Shown: positions 56,019 to 63,547 of the stretch, piece after piece
How the letters are laid out: the number at the start of each line of letters is the position of its first letter
Position numbering within the stretch: the first letter of the stretch is position 1
From: JAOBAU01 sp034667465
Lineage (GTDB): Bacteria; Acidobacteriota; Thermoanaerobaculia; Gp7-AA8
Reading direction: 5' to 3'
DNA: 64,000 nt
NCBI GenBank assembly: GCA_034667465.1
Contig: JAXDJV010000026.1
Location: 1 to 64,000, forward strand
Notes under the pieces: model-generated
What the model saw: the letters and a program-made list of their open reading frames with translations, nothing else
Databases searched by the model: none
Told to the model about the DNA's origin: nothing
Translations under genes and position numbers: made by a program

Positions 56019-57407
56019 ATGCGTCCCACCGCTGAACCGTACAAGATCAAAACCGTCGAATCGCTGACCATCAAAACGCACGCGGAGCGAGAGCTCGCCA
56101 TGGCGGAAGCGGGCTACAACACGTTCCTCCTGAAGAGCGACGACGTCTACATCGATCTGCTCACCGACAGCGGCACGAACGCGATGAGCGACAAGCAGTG
56201 GGCGGCCATGATGCAGGCCGACGAGGCCTACGCCGGCGCGCGATCCTTCTACAAACTCGAAGCGGCCGTGCGCGAGATCTACGGCTTCAAACACATGGTG
56301 CCGACACACCAGGGTCGCGGCGCCGAACATCTCATCTCGCGCATCCTCATCCGGCCGGGCCACGTCATTCCCGGCAACATGTACTTCACGACGACGCGCG
56401 CGCATCTCGAGCTGCAGGGCGGCCGTTTCGAAGACATCATCATCGATGAAGCTCACGATCCGACGAACGAGCATCCGTTCAAAGGGAACGTCGACATCCA
56501 CAAACTGATCCGGCTCATCGAGCGTGTCGGCCCCGCGAACATCCCATACGTCAGCGTCGCCTGCACGGTGAATCTCGCCGGCGGACAGCCGGTGTCGATG
56601 TCGAACCTGCGCGCGGTACGCGATGTGTGCGAGCTGTTCGAAATCCCGCTGTGGTGCGATGCGACGCGCGCCGTCGAGAACGCGTACTTCATCAAAGAGC
56701 GCGAAGCCGGTTACGCGCAAACGCCGGTACGCGCGATCCTCAAAGAGATGATGTCGTTCTTCGACGGCTGCACGATGTCGGCGAAGAAAGACTGCCTCGT
56801 CAACATCGGCGGTTTCCTCGCCATGAACGATCCCGCCATCCTGCAGGCGGCGCGCGAACAGGTCGTGATCTTCGAAGGGATGCCGACGTATGGCGGACTG
56901 GCCGGCCGCGACATGGAAGCGGTTGCGCAGGGCATCTATGAGATGGTCGATGACGACTACATCGAGAACCGCGTTCTGCAGGTGCGCTACCTCGGCGCGC
57001 AACTCGCCGACGCCGGCGTCCCGATCGTGCTGCCGATCGGCGGCCACGCGGTCTTTCTCGACGCGCAGCGTTTTCTGCCGCATCTCGATCAGGAGCAGTT
57101 TCCGGCGCAGTCGCTCGCGGCGGCGCTCTATGTCGACAGCGGCGTCCGTTCGATGGAGCGCGGCATCGTTTCGTCCGGACGCGATCCGGTCAGCGGAGCG
57201 AATCGCAAATCGTCGCTCGAGCTGGTGCGGCTGACGATCCCGCGCCGCGTCTACACGAATCGCCACATGGACGTCGTCGCATGGTCGGTGAAGTCGCTGT
57301 TCGAGCGGCGCGAGGAGATCCCCGGATTGTCGATGACGTACGAGCCGCCGACGCTCCGCTTTTTCACGGCGCGCTTCGAGCCGCTGCCGGTGCGCGTCTG
57401 CGTTTGA
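56019..57407 (+). CDS. tpl: Tyrosine phenol-lyase (tryptophanase family)
   Basis: PLP beta-eliminase splitting tyrosine to phenol, pyruvate and ammonia. The 462 aa match the ~456-aa family. The PLP lysine sits in MSAKKDCLVNIGG, with THQGRGAEHL and SGTNAMSDKQW. The segment SGVRSMERGIVSSGR has the Arg of MERG that marks tyrosine phenol-lyase; tryptophanases have VEIG there. So tyrosine rather than tryptophan is the likely substrate. Start MRPTAEPYKIK with GAGGTG. The SudB-like gene follows 15 bases later. Confidence 0.88.
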   Translation: MRPTAEPYKIKTVESLTIKTHAERELAMAEAGYNTFLLKSDDVYIDLLTDSGTNAMSDKQWAAMMQADEAYAGARSFYKLEAAVREIYGFKHMVPTHQGRGAEHLISRILIRPGHVIPGNMYFTTTRAHLELQGGRFEDIIIDEAHDPTNEHPFKGNVDIHKLIRLIERVGPANIPYVSVACTVNLAGGQPVSMSNLRAVRDVCELFEIPLWCDATRAVENAYFIKEREAGYAQTPVRAILKEMMSFFDGCTMSAKKDCLVNIGGFLAMNDPAILQAAREQVVIFEGMPTYGGLAGRDMEAVAQGIYEMVDDDYIENRVLQVRYLGAQLADAGVPIVLPIGGHAVFLDAQRFLPHLDQEQFPAQSLAAALYVDSGVRSMERGIVSSGRDPVSGANRKSSLELVRLTIPRRVYTNRHMDVVAWSVKSLFERREEIPGLSMTYEPPTLRFFTARFEPLPVRVCV

Positions 57408-57422
57408 GGCAAGGAGACTTTC

Positions 57423-57941
57423 ATGTTCCCGATCATCGAAGCGGCGACGCTCGGCCCCGGGGTGAAGCAGTTCGTCATCGACGCGCGGCGCATCGCACGC
57501 AAACAGCGGCCCGGCCAGTTCGTCATCATCCGCGTGAATGAAACCGGTGAGCGCATTCCGCTGACGATCAAAGCATCCGACGCGCAGCGCGACACGATCA
57601 CGCTCGTCGTGCAGGCGGTCGGCAAAACGACGTCGATGCTCAACGCGCTCGGCGCCGGCGACGGAAGCGCCATCGCCGTGCCGTCCGCGCAGGCGCTGCG
57701 CGACGCCGGCAATCACGTCATCGCCATCCTCGGCGAACGGACGAAGCTGCTCATCCTCAGGGACCAAGTGCGCGCCGCGACCGACGAGCTGTTCGTCATG
57801 ACGGATGACGGCAGCTGCGGCGAGCAGGGACTCGTCACCGATAAACTGCGCTCGCTGATCGTGAGGCAGCACGTCGATTACGTGCTCGCCATCGGTCCGA
57901 TACCGATGATGCGCGCCGTCGCGGAAACGACGCGGGAGTAA
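57423..57941 (+). pseudogene. SudB/NfnA-like flavoprotein subunit with internal and 3' deletions
   Basis: The reading MFPIIEAATLGPGVKQFVID ... RIPLTIKASD ... KTTSMLNALGAGD follows the sulfide dehydrogenase/NADH-dependent ferredoxin:NADP reductase B-type subunit. Then ~35 residues including the GGGxGT nucleotide loop are missing: GAGD joins directly to GSAIAVPSAQAL, in frame. It stops after MMRAVAETTR, before the 2Fe-2S cysteines. At 172 of ~280 aa it is unlikely to bind NAD or the cluster. No SudA partner is present. Confidence 0.75.
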
Positions 57942-57944
57942 TAT

Positions 57945-58132
57945 TCGGCTTCGGGAAATTCTTTCAGCAGCGCCGAGAGCTGTTCGCGCGTTGGCGCAAT
58001 CACAATATCGATATCGTTGGTTGACCTTGGTACGCCGTGAGCGGAATTCACGAATGATCCCGTCACGAAGTACGGCACTCTCGCTTCGTCCAGTGCTTCA
58101 CGAAGCTTTTTGAAGATCGCGGTCGCACTCAT
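57945..58132 (-). pseudogene. Nucleotidyltransferase (3'-truncated)
   Basis: MSATAIFKKLREALDEARVP ... FVTGSFVNSAHGVPRSTNDIDIVI carries the polymerase-beta-like GS...DxD motif of minimal nucleotidyltransferases found in toxin/antitoxin-like pairs. The frame leaves the family at EAEYY and continues into antisense sequence of the SudB-like gene until a stop at 57878, so its 3' part is lost. ATG overlaps the upstream gene's stop (ATGA). Confidence 0.65.
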
Positions 58133-58347
58133 TCCTTCGGTTCGATTCCGTAGACGGCCTTCAAGAAGACGCGCGCGACATCCCCGTCGGAGTAGGAGGG
58201 ATGCCTTCTCCTGATACCGGCGATCGTAGTTGCTCGGACTGCGTCGCTTAGATCTGCCGCGATTTGGGCCCGCCGCGCCGTACCGATCTGACGGTAAAGT
58301 TCGAGGTGCCGCGCGGCCGCTGCAGAAGACGTATCCGAGAGGGGCAT
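58129..58347 (-). CDS. Small partner of the nucleotidyltransferase
   Basis: A 72-aa helical protein (MPLSDTSSAAAARHLELYRQ ... YSDGDVARVFLKAVYGIEPKE). Two-gene modules of a short helical protein of this kind plus a nucleotidyltransferase occur in many environmental bacteria and are treated as possible toxin/antitoxin-type pairs; I cannot confirm activity. Overlaps the next gene by 4 bases. Confidence 0.55.
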   Translation of the reverse strand: MPLSDTSSAAAARHLELYRQIGTARRAQIAADLSDAVRATTIAGIRRRHPSYSDGDVARVFLKAVYGIEPKE

Positions 58348-58604
58348 GGCTCCCCAAGACTAGCACGGGTCGAATTCCGCGGGAGGCACGTGACACGAGA
58401 CGGTCCGGCGAATCGCCCATCGAGGGAGGCTTACGGCCGGACGTCTCAAGCAGAATCACCAGACTGGGGATCGCATCCGAGTCTTCACTTCAAACGCGCT
58501 CAGACACCCGAACCAATCTTCTCGGCTCGGGTTGGAAGAAACTATCAGGGCACGAACAGCATGAAACAGTGCTTGCGAATCGTACGCGGCGTTAATCGGC
58601 GGAC
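58348..58604. other. 257-base gap
   Basis: No gene or regulatory motif recognised between the nucleotidyltransferase module and the cytochrome hairpin. Confidence 0.4.
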
Positions 58605-58627
58605 GGGCGGGCTTTGTGAGCCCGCCC
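58605..58627 (-). terminator. Hairpin after the cytochrome operon
   Basis: A 9-bp stem GGGCGGGCT/AGCCCGCCC with a 5-base loop, 10 bases beyond the cytochrome c stop. Few T residues follow, so strength is uncertain. Confidence 0.55.
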
Positions 58628-58636
58628 TCCCAATTG

Positions 58637-58948
58637 CTACTTCTTCAGCGACCGGACGAATTTCACCAGGTCGGTGATCTCGGCCGCGCTCAGTTTCGCT
58701 TTGTACGCCGGCATTTTGCCCTTGCCGTCGGAGATGACCTTCGTCAGGTCCGCGTCGGACATTTTCTGCACTTCCGGTGAACGGAGGTCGCGCACCTTCA
58801 TCGTCTTGCCGGTCGGGGTCTGTCCGCCGCCGTCCGGGCCGTGGCACATTGCACATTTGCCCTTGTAGACCGCCGCGGCATCTGCAAATACCGGCAGGGT
58901 GCCGGCAGCAATTGTGACTACTGCAAGCAGTACGAGAACCCTCTTCAT
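58637..58948 (-). CDS. Small periplasmic cytochrome c
   Basis: A 103-aa class I cytochrome: signal peptide (ending PVFADA), heme motif CAMCH, Met ligand in KGKMPAYKAKLS, and terminal helix ITDLVKFVRSLKK. Likely a soluble electron shuttle between the multiheme proteins. AAGGAG ribosome site. Last gene of the minus-strand cytochrome operon. Confidence 0.92.
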   Translation of the reverse strand: MKRVLVLLAVVTIAAGTLPVFADAAAVYKGKCAMCHGPDGGGQTPTGKTMKVRDLRSPEVQKMSDADLTKVISDGKGKMPAYKAKLSAAEITDLVKFVRSLKK

Positions 58949-58957
58949 TTTTTCTCC

Positions 58958-59080
58958 TTATTTTCTGGCCAGCGTGCGCATGAAGGCGACGACGGCATTC
59001 AGTTCCGCTTCATTCAACTTGCTCCTGCTCAGAAGGAGCGGCGCGAAGGTGGCAACGATGACGAGAGTCTTTTTATTCAT
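58958..59080 (-). pseudogene. 40-residue cytochrome c remnant without heme motif
   Basis: A perfect ribosome site (AAAGGAGG) precedes an ATG at 59080: MNKKTLVIVATFAPLLLSRS then KLNEAELNAVVAFMRTLARK. The first half is a signal start and the second matches a cytochrome c C-terminal helix (compare KLSAAEITDLVKFVRSLKK next door). The central CxxCH domain is gone, as if deleted in frame. It may still be translated and coupled to the following gene. Confidence 0.65.
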
Positions 59081-59093
59081 GATTTACCTCCTT

Positions 59094-60572
59094 TTACATG
59101 CCGCCGCCGGTATGGCAGTCGGCGCAGTTGACGCCTCGGAGATCGCCGAGGTCGATCGGATGTTCGAATACGGCATCGCTCTTGCCGTCGGCCATGACGG
59201 TATGGCAGATGTTGCAGTCCTTGCTGATCCGTTTCCCGTCGGCGCTCACGTGCTGATCGTCATGACAGCGGAAACATCCCTTTGACGTGAGATGTCCGAC
59301 GTTACTCGGGTGCGTACGCCAGTCGACGCGCATTTCCGGGAAGCGCGTTTTCTGGAAAATCTGCTGCAGCGTCTTCACGGCGCCGGCGATCTGCGCTTTC
59401 TTCGCGTTGAAGGCGGCCGGCTGATTCTGTTGATACCAGGCGGGAAAATCGGCGGCGATGCCTTTCAATGCGGCGTCTGTCGACGAATAATCTTTCGCCA
59501 GTACGGCGACGGCCTGCTGTTTCGCAAATGGCAGCGAGCGATCGATCAGCGCCGTGCTCAATGCGCGATCGACAGCGCGATCGGGGGACACGTAAATATG
59601 CGTCGGGCGATTATGGCAGTCGACGCAGTCCATCCGCCGTTTCGTCGCCGTCGAGATCTGCGCGTCCGTCAGCTTCGCGTCTTCCGCCTTGTAGACCGTG
59701 ACCTTCCCGGCGCGGTTTTTCACCCGCACCCACGGAATGACCTGGCGCTGGCGATCGCTCGCGAAGTAGGTGATCTCGTTTCCTATGTTCATATGCCAGT
59801 GAATTCCCGAAACGAGACCATTGTCCGGACTGCCGCCGCCGGTCTTGATCAGCATCCGCACTTCCTTCGGCGTGCTTTCCTCGTCGTACTGATAGTGATC
59901 GAATATCTTCAATTGCATGCCGAAGAATTTCTCCGGCCAGTGACACTGCTCGCACGTCTGTTGTGCAGGACGGAGATTTTCGACCGGGCTCGGAATCGGC
60001 CGCGGGTATTTCTTTGCCAGCACCGAATAGAGCTGATAAGAACCCGACAATTTCGAGCGCAGGAACCAGCCCGCTCCCGGCCCGACGTGACAACCGGCGC
60101 AGCCGACGCGCGCATGCGGTGATTCCTTATACGCCGTATATTCGGGATGCATGACCTGATGACACATCGTCCCGCAGAACGCATCGGAGTCCGTGTAGTG
60201 GTACGCCTGATAGCTGCCGACGACGGTCATCATCACGAAGACGATCAGTCCGAGCGCGGTCGAAACGACGGTAATTCGCGTTCGCCGGTCATTCAGATCG
60301 ATGCGGGGATAATGCGGAACATCTCCAGGCGCCGCATTGCGGCGCCTGCGCCGCTCGATGAGAATTCCGACGATGAACATCGCGGCGCCGAAAACCAGAA
60401 TTGCCGGCGCGACGATCCACGTCAGGATTCCGAAATACGGATTCGAGTGCGACCGCGATACGTCGAGGTAAATAAGAAAAACGAGATTCGTAAGAGCGAC
60501 GATCGCGATTCCTGCGCCGATCTCGCTGATGAGATTGCGCGACAGGCGCAGCGGCTTGCTCGAGTCAGTCAT
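59094..60572 (-). CDS. NapC/NirT-family membrane multiheme cytochrome (seven CxxCH)
   Basis: A 492-aa protein: three N-terminal membrane segments, then a periplasmic part with seven heme motifs (CGTMCH as the unusual first site, CAGCH, CEQCH, CVDCH, CFRCH, CNICH, CADCH). The arrangement FCGTMCHQVMHPEYTAYKESPHARVGC is the NapC/NrfH quinol-oxidising signature. It should take electrons from menaquinol into periplasmic cytochromes. Confidence 0.9.
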   Translation of the reverse strand: MTDSSKPLRLSRNLISEIGAGIAIVALTNLVFLIYLDVSRSHSNPYFGILTWIVAPAILVFGAAMFIVGILIERRRRRNAAPGDVPHYPRIDLNDRRTRITVVSTALGLIVFVMMTVVGSYQAYHYTDSDAFCGTMCHQVMHPEYTAYKESPHARVGCAGCHVGPGAGWFLRSKLSGSYQLYSVLAKKYPRPIPSPVENLRPAQQTCEQCHWPEKFFGMQLKIFDHYQYDEESTPKEVRMLIKTGGGSPDNGLVSGIHWHMNIGNEITYFASDRQRQVIPWVRVKNRAGKVTVYKAEDAKLTDAQISTATKRRMDCVDCHNRPTHIYVSPDRAVDRALSTALIDRSLPFAKQQAVAVLAKDYSSTDAALKGIAADFPAWYQQNQPAAFNAKKAQIAGAVKTLQQIFQKTRFPEMRVDWRTHPSNVGHLTSKGCFRCHDDQHVSADGKRISKDCNICHTVMADGKSDAVFEHPIDLGDLRGVNCADCHTGGGM

Positions 60573-61065
60573 TAATCGTTCCCTTCCTCTTCGTCAGCGG
60601 CGGGATGTTCTTTGCGAAAGAGCTCTCCACTTCGACGAAGTACCAGATCATCAAACCGGTGATGGCCATGACCATCGTCCCCCGGAGGCCAGCCCAGTAC
60701 TCGGCCTTCTCGGCATAACTGAAACGTCCAATGTGCGCATGTTTGCCGCGGAGAACGTCGGCGAGATCGCGTGCGTCCGAGCGGCGGAACCAGAAATCGC
60801 GGAGGCCTCGGCGCCCTTCCGCGGTGAGAGTCATGTAGCCGAGGTGATAGAGACCAAGCACGATCATGACCAATGCCGCGGCGCGATGCACGATTCGACG
60901 TATTGCCTCACCCGGACCGAACGGATACGCAAAAATCGACTCCGGCCACGACAGCGCAAAACCGCTGATGACCAGCGCTGTGAAACTCAGCACGAGCAGG
61001 AAATGCTGCACGATCGGCACGATGTAGATGCGGCGGATCCACGTCGTCAGCAGCGATGGCGTGTC
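60565..61065 (-). pseudogene. Cytochrome b-like membrane subunit, truncated
   Basis: IVPIVQHFLLVLSFTALVISGFAL ... GEAIRRIVHRAAALVMIVLGLYHLGY ... FSYAEKAEYWAGLRGTMVMAITGLMIW matches membrane cytochrome b subunits with His ligands (QHF, HR, YH). It ends at ESSFAKNIPPLTKRKGTIND, before the last helices and their histidines. Its N-terminal start is undefined: upstream the frame re-reads a ccsA fragment. Both ends look lost. If functional it would pass quinol electrons to the heptaheme protein. Confidence 0.6.
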
Positions 61066-61069
61066 GCTC

Positions 61070-61234
61070 GTACATGATTCGTTGTACGTCGCCCATGAAA
61101 TTTCCAGCTGGTGCAACAGCGAGCCCGCAATACGAGCCCGCGATCAGCAGCAGGCTGCCGATCACGATCGACCTAATTGGAAGGTGCCTCTCGTTTTTCG
61201 GAAAAATTTCCATAAAACGGCACCATAACGGCAT
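61070..61234 (-). pseudogene. ccsA: ccsA/ccmC N-terminal fragment
   Basis: Start MPLWCRFMEIFPK with AAGGAG, then LIAGSYCGLAVAP and MGDVQRIMY, the first helix and motif of CcsA/CcmC heme-handling proteins (normally followed by VHVP and WD). Right after RIMY the sequence becomes that of the cytochrome b gene in another frame. The remaining ~200 residues are absent. First gene after the Crp-type box. Confidence 0.65.
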
Positions 61235-61270
61235 AGCTCCTTTTTCGGAGTTACCTTCCACACCGTAGCC

Positions 61271-61286
61271 TGTGACAGGTGTCACA
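61271..61286. promoter_or_regulatory. Crp-type box 9 (TGTGA-N6-TCACA), perfect palindrome
   Basis: TGTGACAGGTGTCACA between the divergent cytochrome operons, the best box in the window. For the plus operon the centre is about -65 from a TAGGGT-derived start site. Confidence 0.75.
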
Positions 61287-61391
61287 CCACAGTAGTGGTC
61301 ATGCGCATGGTCTCGCGCGCCTCCCCGGCCTTAGGGTGACGTCATCACTCGGAGGCGGATCTCCGAATCGAGAGATGACAAAGGACGCACG

Positions 61392-63524
61392 ATGAGAATG
61401 CACGGACGCCTGCTTCGCAATCTGCTGCTGATCGCATTGACCGCATCGCTCACAGTAGCCACCGCGGGTGCGGCGACGACGGGCCGGCAGCGAACGGCAA
61501 GTCCTCCGGCGCCGGCAAAGCCGGCTTTCGCCCCGAATCAGATCGAGGCATATTTGACCGAGGACACGATCGGGTACATCCGGCCAGGCCTCAAGATCAA
61601 GGTCAACTCGGTGGCCATCGGCACGAATCGGGTGCCGGTCGTCGATCTCTCGATCACCGATGACTTCGATCAGCCGATCGACCGCCTTGGCAAGACGACG
61701 CCGGGTGCAGTCTCGATCAGTCTGGTCCTCGCCTGGTACGATCCGGCCACACGCCAGTACACCTCGTACACGACACGCAGCGCGACGTCGGCGGCGACGA
61801 GTCCGCATCCCGGAGTGACCGTCACGCAGGCGGGCGCCGACTCGGGCGGTGTGTTCACCGATCTCGAGACCGGACACGCGAAATACACGTTCAAAACGGT
61901 GCTGCCGTCCGGCTTCGATCAGACGCGGACGCACACACTCGGCATTTACGCCACGCGCAACCTCACCGACATCCTCGGCAAGAACTATGACGCGAACGTG
62001 GAGCTCGACTTCCGTCCCGACGGCGGCACCGTCAGAGACAAGTGGGACAAGATGCGCGAGGCGGCGACGTGCAACAGCTGTCACGATCCACTCTCCGCGC
62101 ACGGCGGCTCCCGCCGCGACGTGAAGCTCTGCGCGCTCTGTCACACGCCGCAGACCGTCGATCCCGACACCGGCAACACCGTCGACTTCAAAGTGATGGT
62201 GCACAAGATCCACTTCGGCGATCAGCTGCCGAGCGTGAAAGCGGGGACGCCGTACCAGATCATCGGCAACGCGAATTCGCTGAACGATTTCTCGTCGGTG
62301 GCATTCCCGCAGGACGCGCGCAACTGCCAGAACTGTCACGAAGGATCGAACGCGGCGGCGAAGCCGGCGCAGGCGGATGTCTGGTACACGAAACCGAGCG
62401 CCGAGGCGTGCGGCTCGTGCCATGACGACGTCAACTTCGTGACCGGAAAGAATCACGCCGGCGGCGCGCAGGCCGACAGCAGCCAGTGCGCGACCTGCCA
62501 TCAGCCGGAGAGCGGCACGGAGTTCGATGCCTCGATCAAAGGCGCGCACACCATCCCGCTGAAATCGAAACAGCTCAAAGGAATCACCGCAACGATCGTC
62601 AGCGTGACGAACATGATCGCGGGGAAGAAACCGACGGCCGTCTTCGCACTGAAGAACGCCGACGGAACGCCGATCGATGCGACGAAGCTCGCGACGTTCT
62701 CCCCCATCCTCGCCGGCCCGACGCTCAGCTACACGAAAGACTATCGCCGCGAGGAAGGCCGCACGCTCGGCATCTACGACGCGACGACCGGAACGACGAC
62801 CTACACCTTCGCGAAAGAGCTCCCGGCCGACGCCAACGGCACCTGGACGGTCAGCGCCGACATCCGCCGCAACGTGTCGCTGAAACGCGGCGACGGCGGC
62901 GCCGACGTGGCGGTTCAGGAATCGACGATCAACCCGATCAAGTACGTCGCGATCACCGGCACGATCAGCCCGCGCCGCACGTCGGTGACGATGGCGCAGT
63001 GCAATACCTGTCATGACTCGCTGTCGCTGCACGGCGGACAGCGCAACGCCATCGAAGAGTGTGTGATCTGCCACAACCCGCAGGAAAACGACGCGGCCCG
63101 CCGTCCGGCCAGCGCCGGCGCGCCGGAGTCGGTCTCGTTCCAGCGGATGATCCACCGCATCCACACCGGCGAAGAGCTGACGCAGGACTTCACGGTCTTC
63201 GCGTTCGGAGGCGTAGCGACGAACTTCAATGAAGTGCGGTACCCGGGCGATCGCCGCAACTGCGCGAAGTGCCACACGGCGAACGGCTTCACGCTGCCGC
63301 TGCAGCAGACGACGATCTCGAACGTCACGACATTGCGCGACTACTTCACACCGCAGGGTCCCGGCACCGCCGCGTGTCTCGGTTGTCACGATGGCCGCGA
63401 CGCCGCCGCACACGCGTACCTGAACACGGTGACATTCCCCGGCGCGACGAATTCCGCGGAAGCGTGCGCGACGTGTCACGGCACCGGAAAAGACTGGGCG
63501 GTGGAAAAGGTCCACGCTCACTAA
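61392..63524 (+). CDS. OmcA/MtrC-family decaheme outer-membrane cytochrome
   Basis: A 710-aa exported protein with exactly ten CxxCH motifs in two groups of five (CNSCH, CALCH, CQNCH, CGSCH, CATCH; then CNTCH, CVICH, CAKCH, CLGCH, CATCH), separated by beta-barrel-type domains, the OmcA/MtrC architecture. HDPLSAHGG and MVHKIHFG are family phrases. It should pass electrons to extracellular acceptors. AAGGA ribosome site. Followed 23 bases later by a DmsE/MtrA-like gene. Confidence 0.93.
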   Translation: MRMHGRLLRNLLLIALTASLTVATAGAATTGRQRTASPPAPAKPAFAPNQIEAYLTEDTIGYIRPGLKIKVNSVAIGTNRVPVVDLSITDDFDQPIDRLGKTTPGAVSISLVLAWYDPATRQYTSYTTRSATSAATSPHPGVTVTQAGADSGGVFTDLETGHAKYTFKTVLPSGFDQTRTHTLGIYATRNLTDILGKNYDANVELDFRPDGGTVRDKWDKMREAATCNSCHDPLSAHGGSRRDVKLCALCHTPQTVDPDTGNTVDFKVMVHKIHFGDQLPSVKAGTPYQIIGNANSLNDFSSVAFPQDARNCQNCHEGSNAAAKPAQADVWYTKPSAEACGSCHDDVNFVTGKNHAGGAQADSSQCATCHQPESGTEFDASIKGAHTIPLKSKQLKGITATIVSVTNMIAGKKPTAVFALKNADGTPIDATKLATFSPILAGPTLSYTKDYRREEGRTLGIYDATTGTTTYTFAKELPADANGTWTVSADIRRNVSLKRGDGGADVAVQESTINPIKYVAITGTISPRRTSVTMAQCNTCHDSLSLHGGQRNAIEECVICHNPQENDAARRPASAGAPESVSFQRMIHRIHTGEELTQDFTVFAFGGVATNFNEVRYPGDRRNCAKCHTANGFTLPLQQTTISNVTTLRDYFTPQGPGTAACLGCHDGRDAAAHAYLNTVTFPGATNSAEACATCHGTGKDWAVEKVHAH

Positions 63525-63547
63525 GCGAGCGATGCGAAGAGGACCTC

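Noticed and set aside
55620..57872. A 750-codon open frame antisense to tpl and the SudB-like gene
   Set aside because: Shadow frame; it crosses two genes and lacks a ribosome site or motifs.
61299..63521. A 740-codon open frame antisense to the decaheme cytochrome
   Set aside because: Shadow of ten CxxCH motifs read backwards; no domain.
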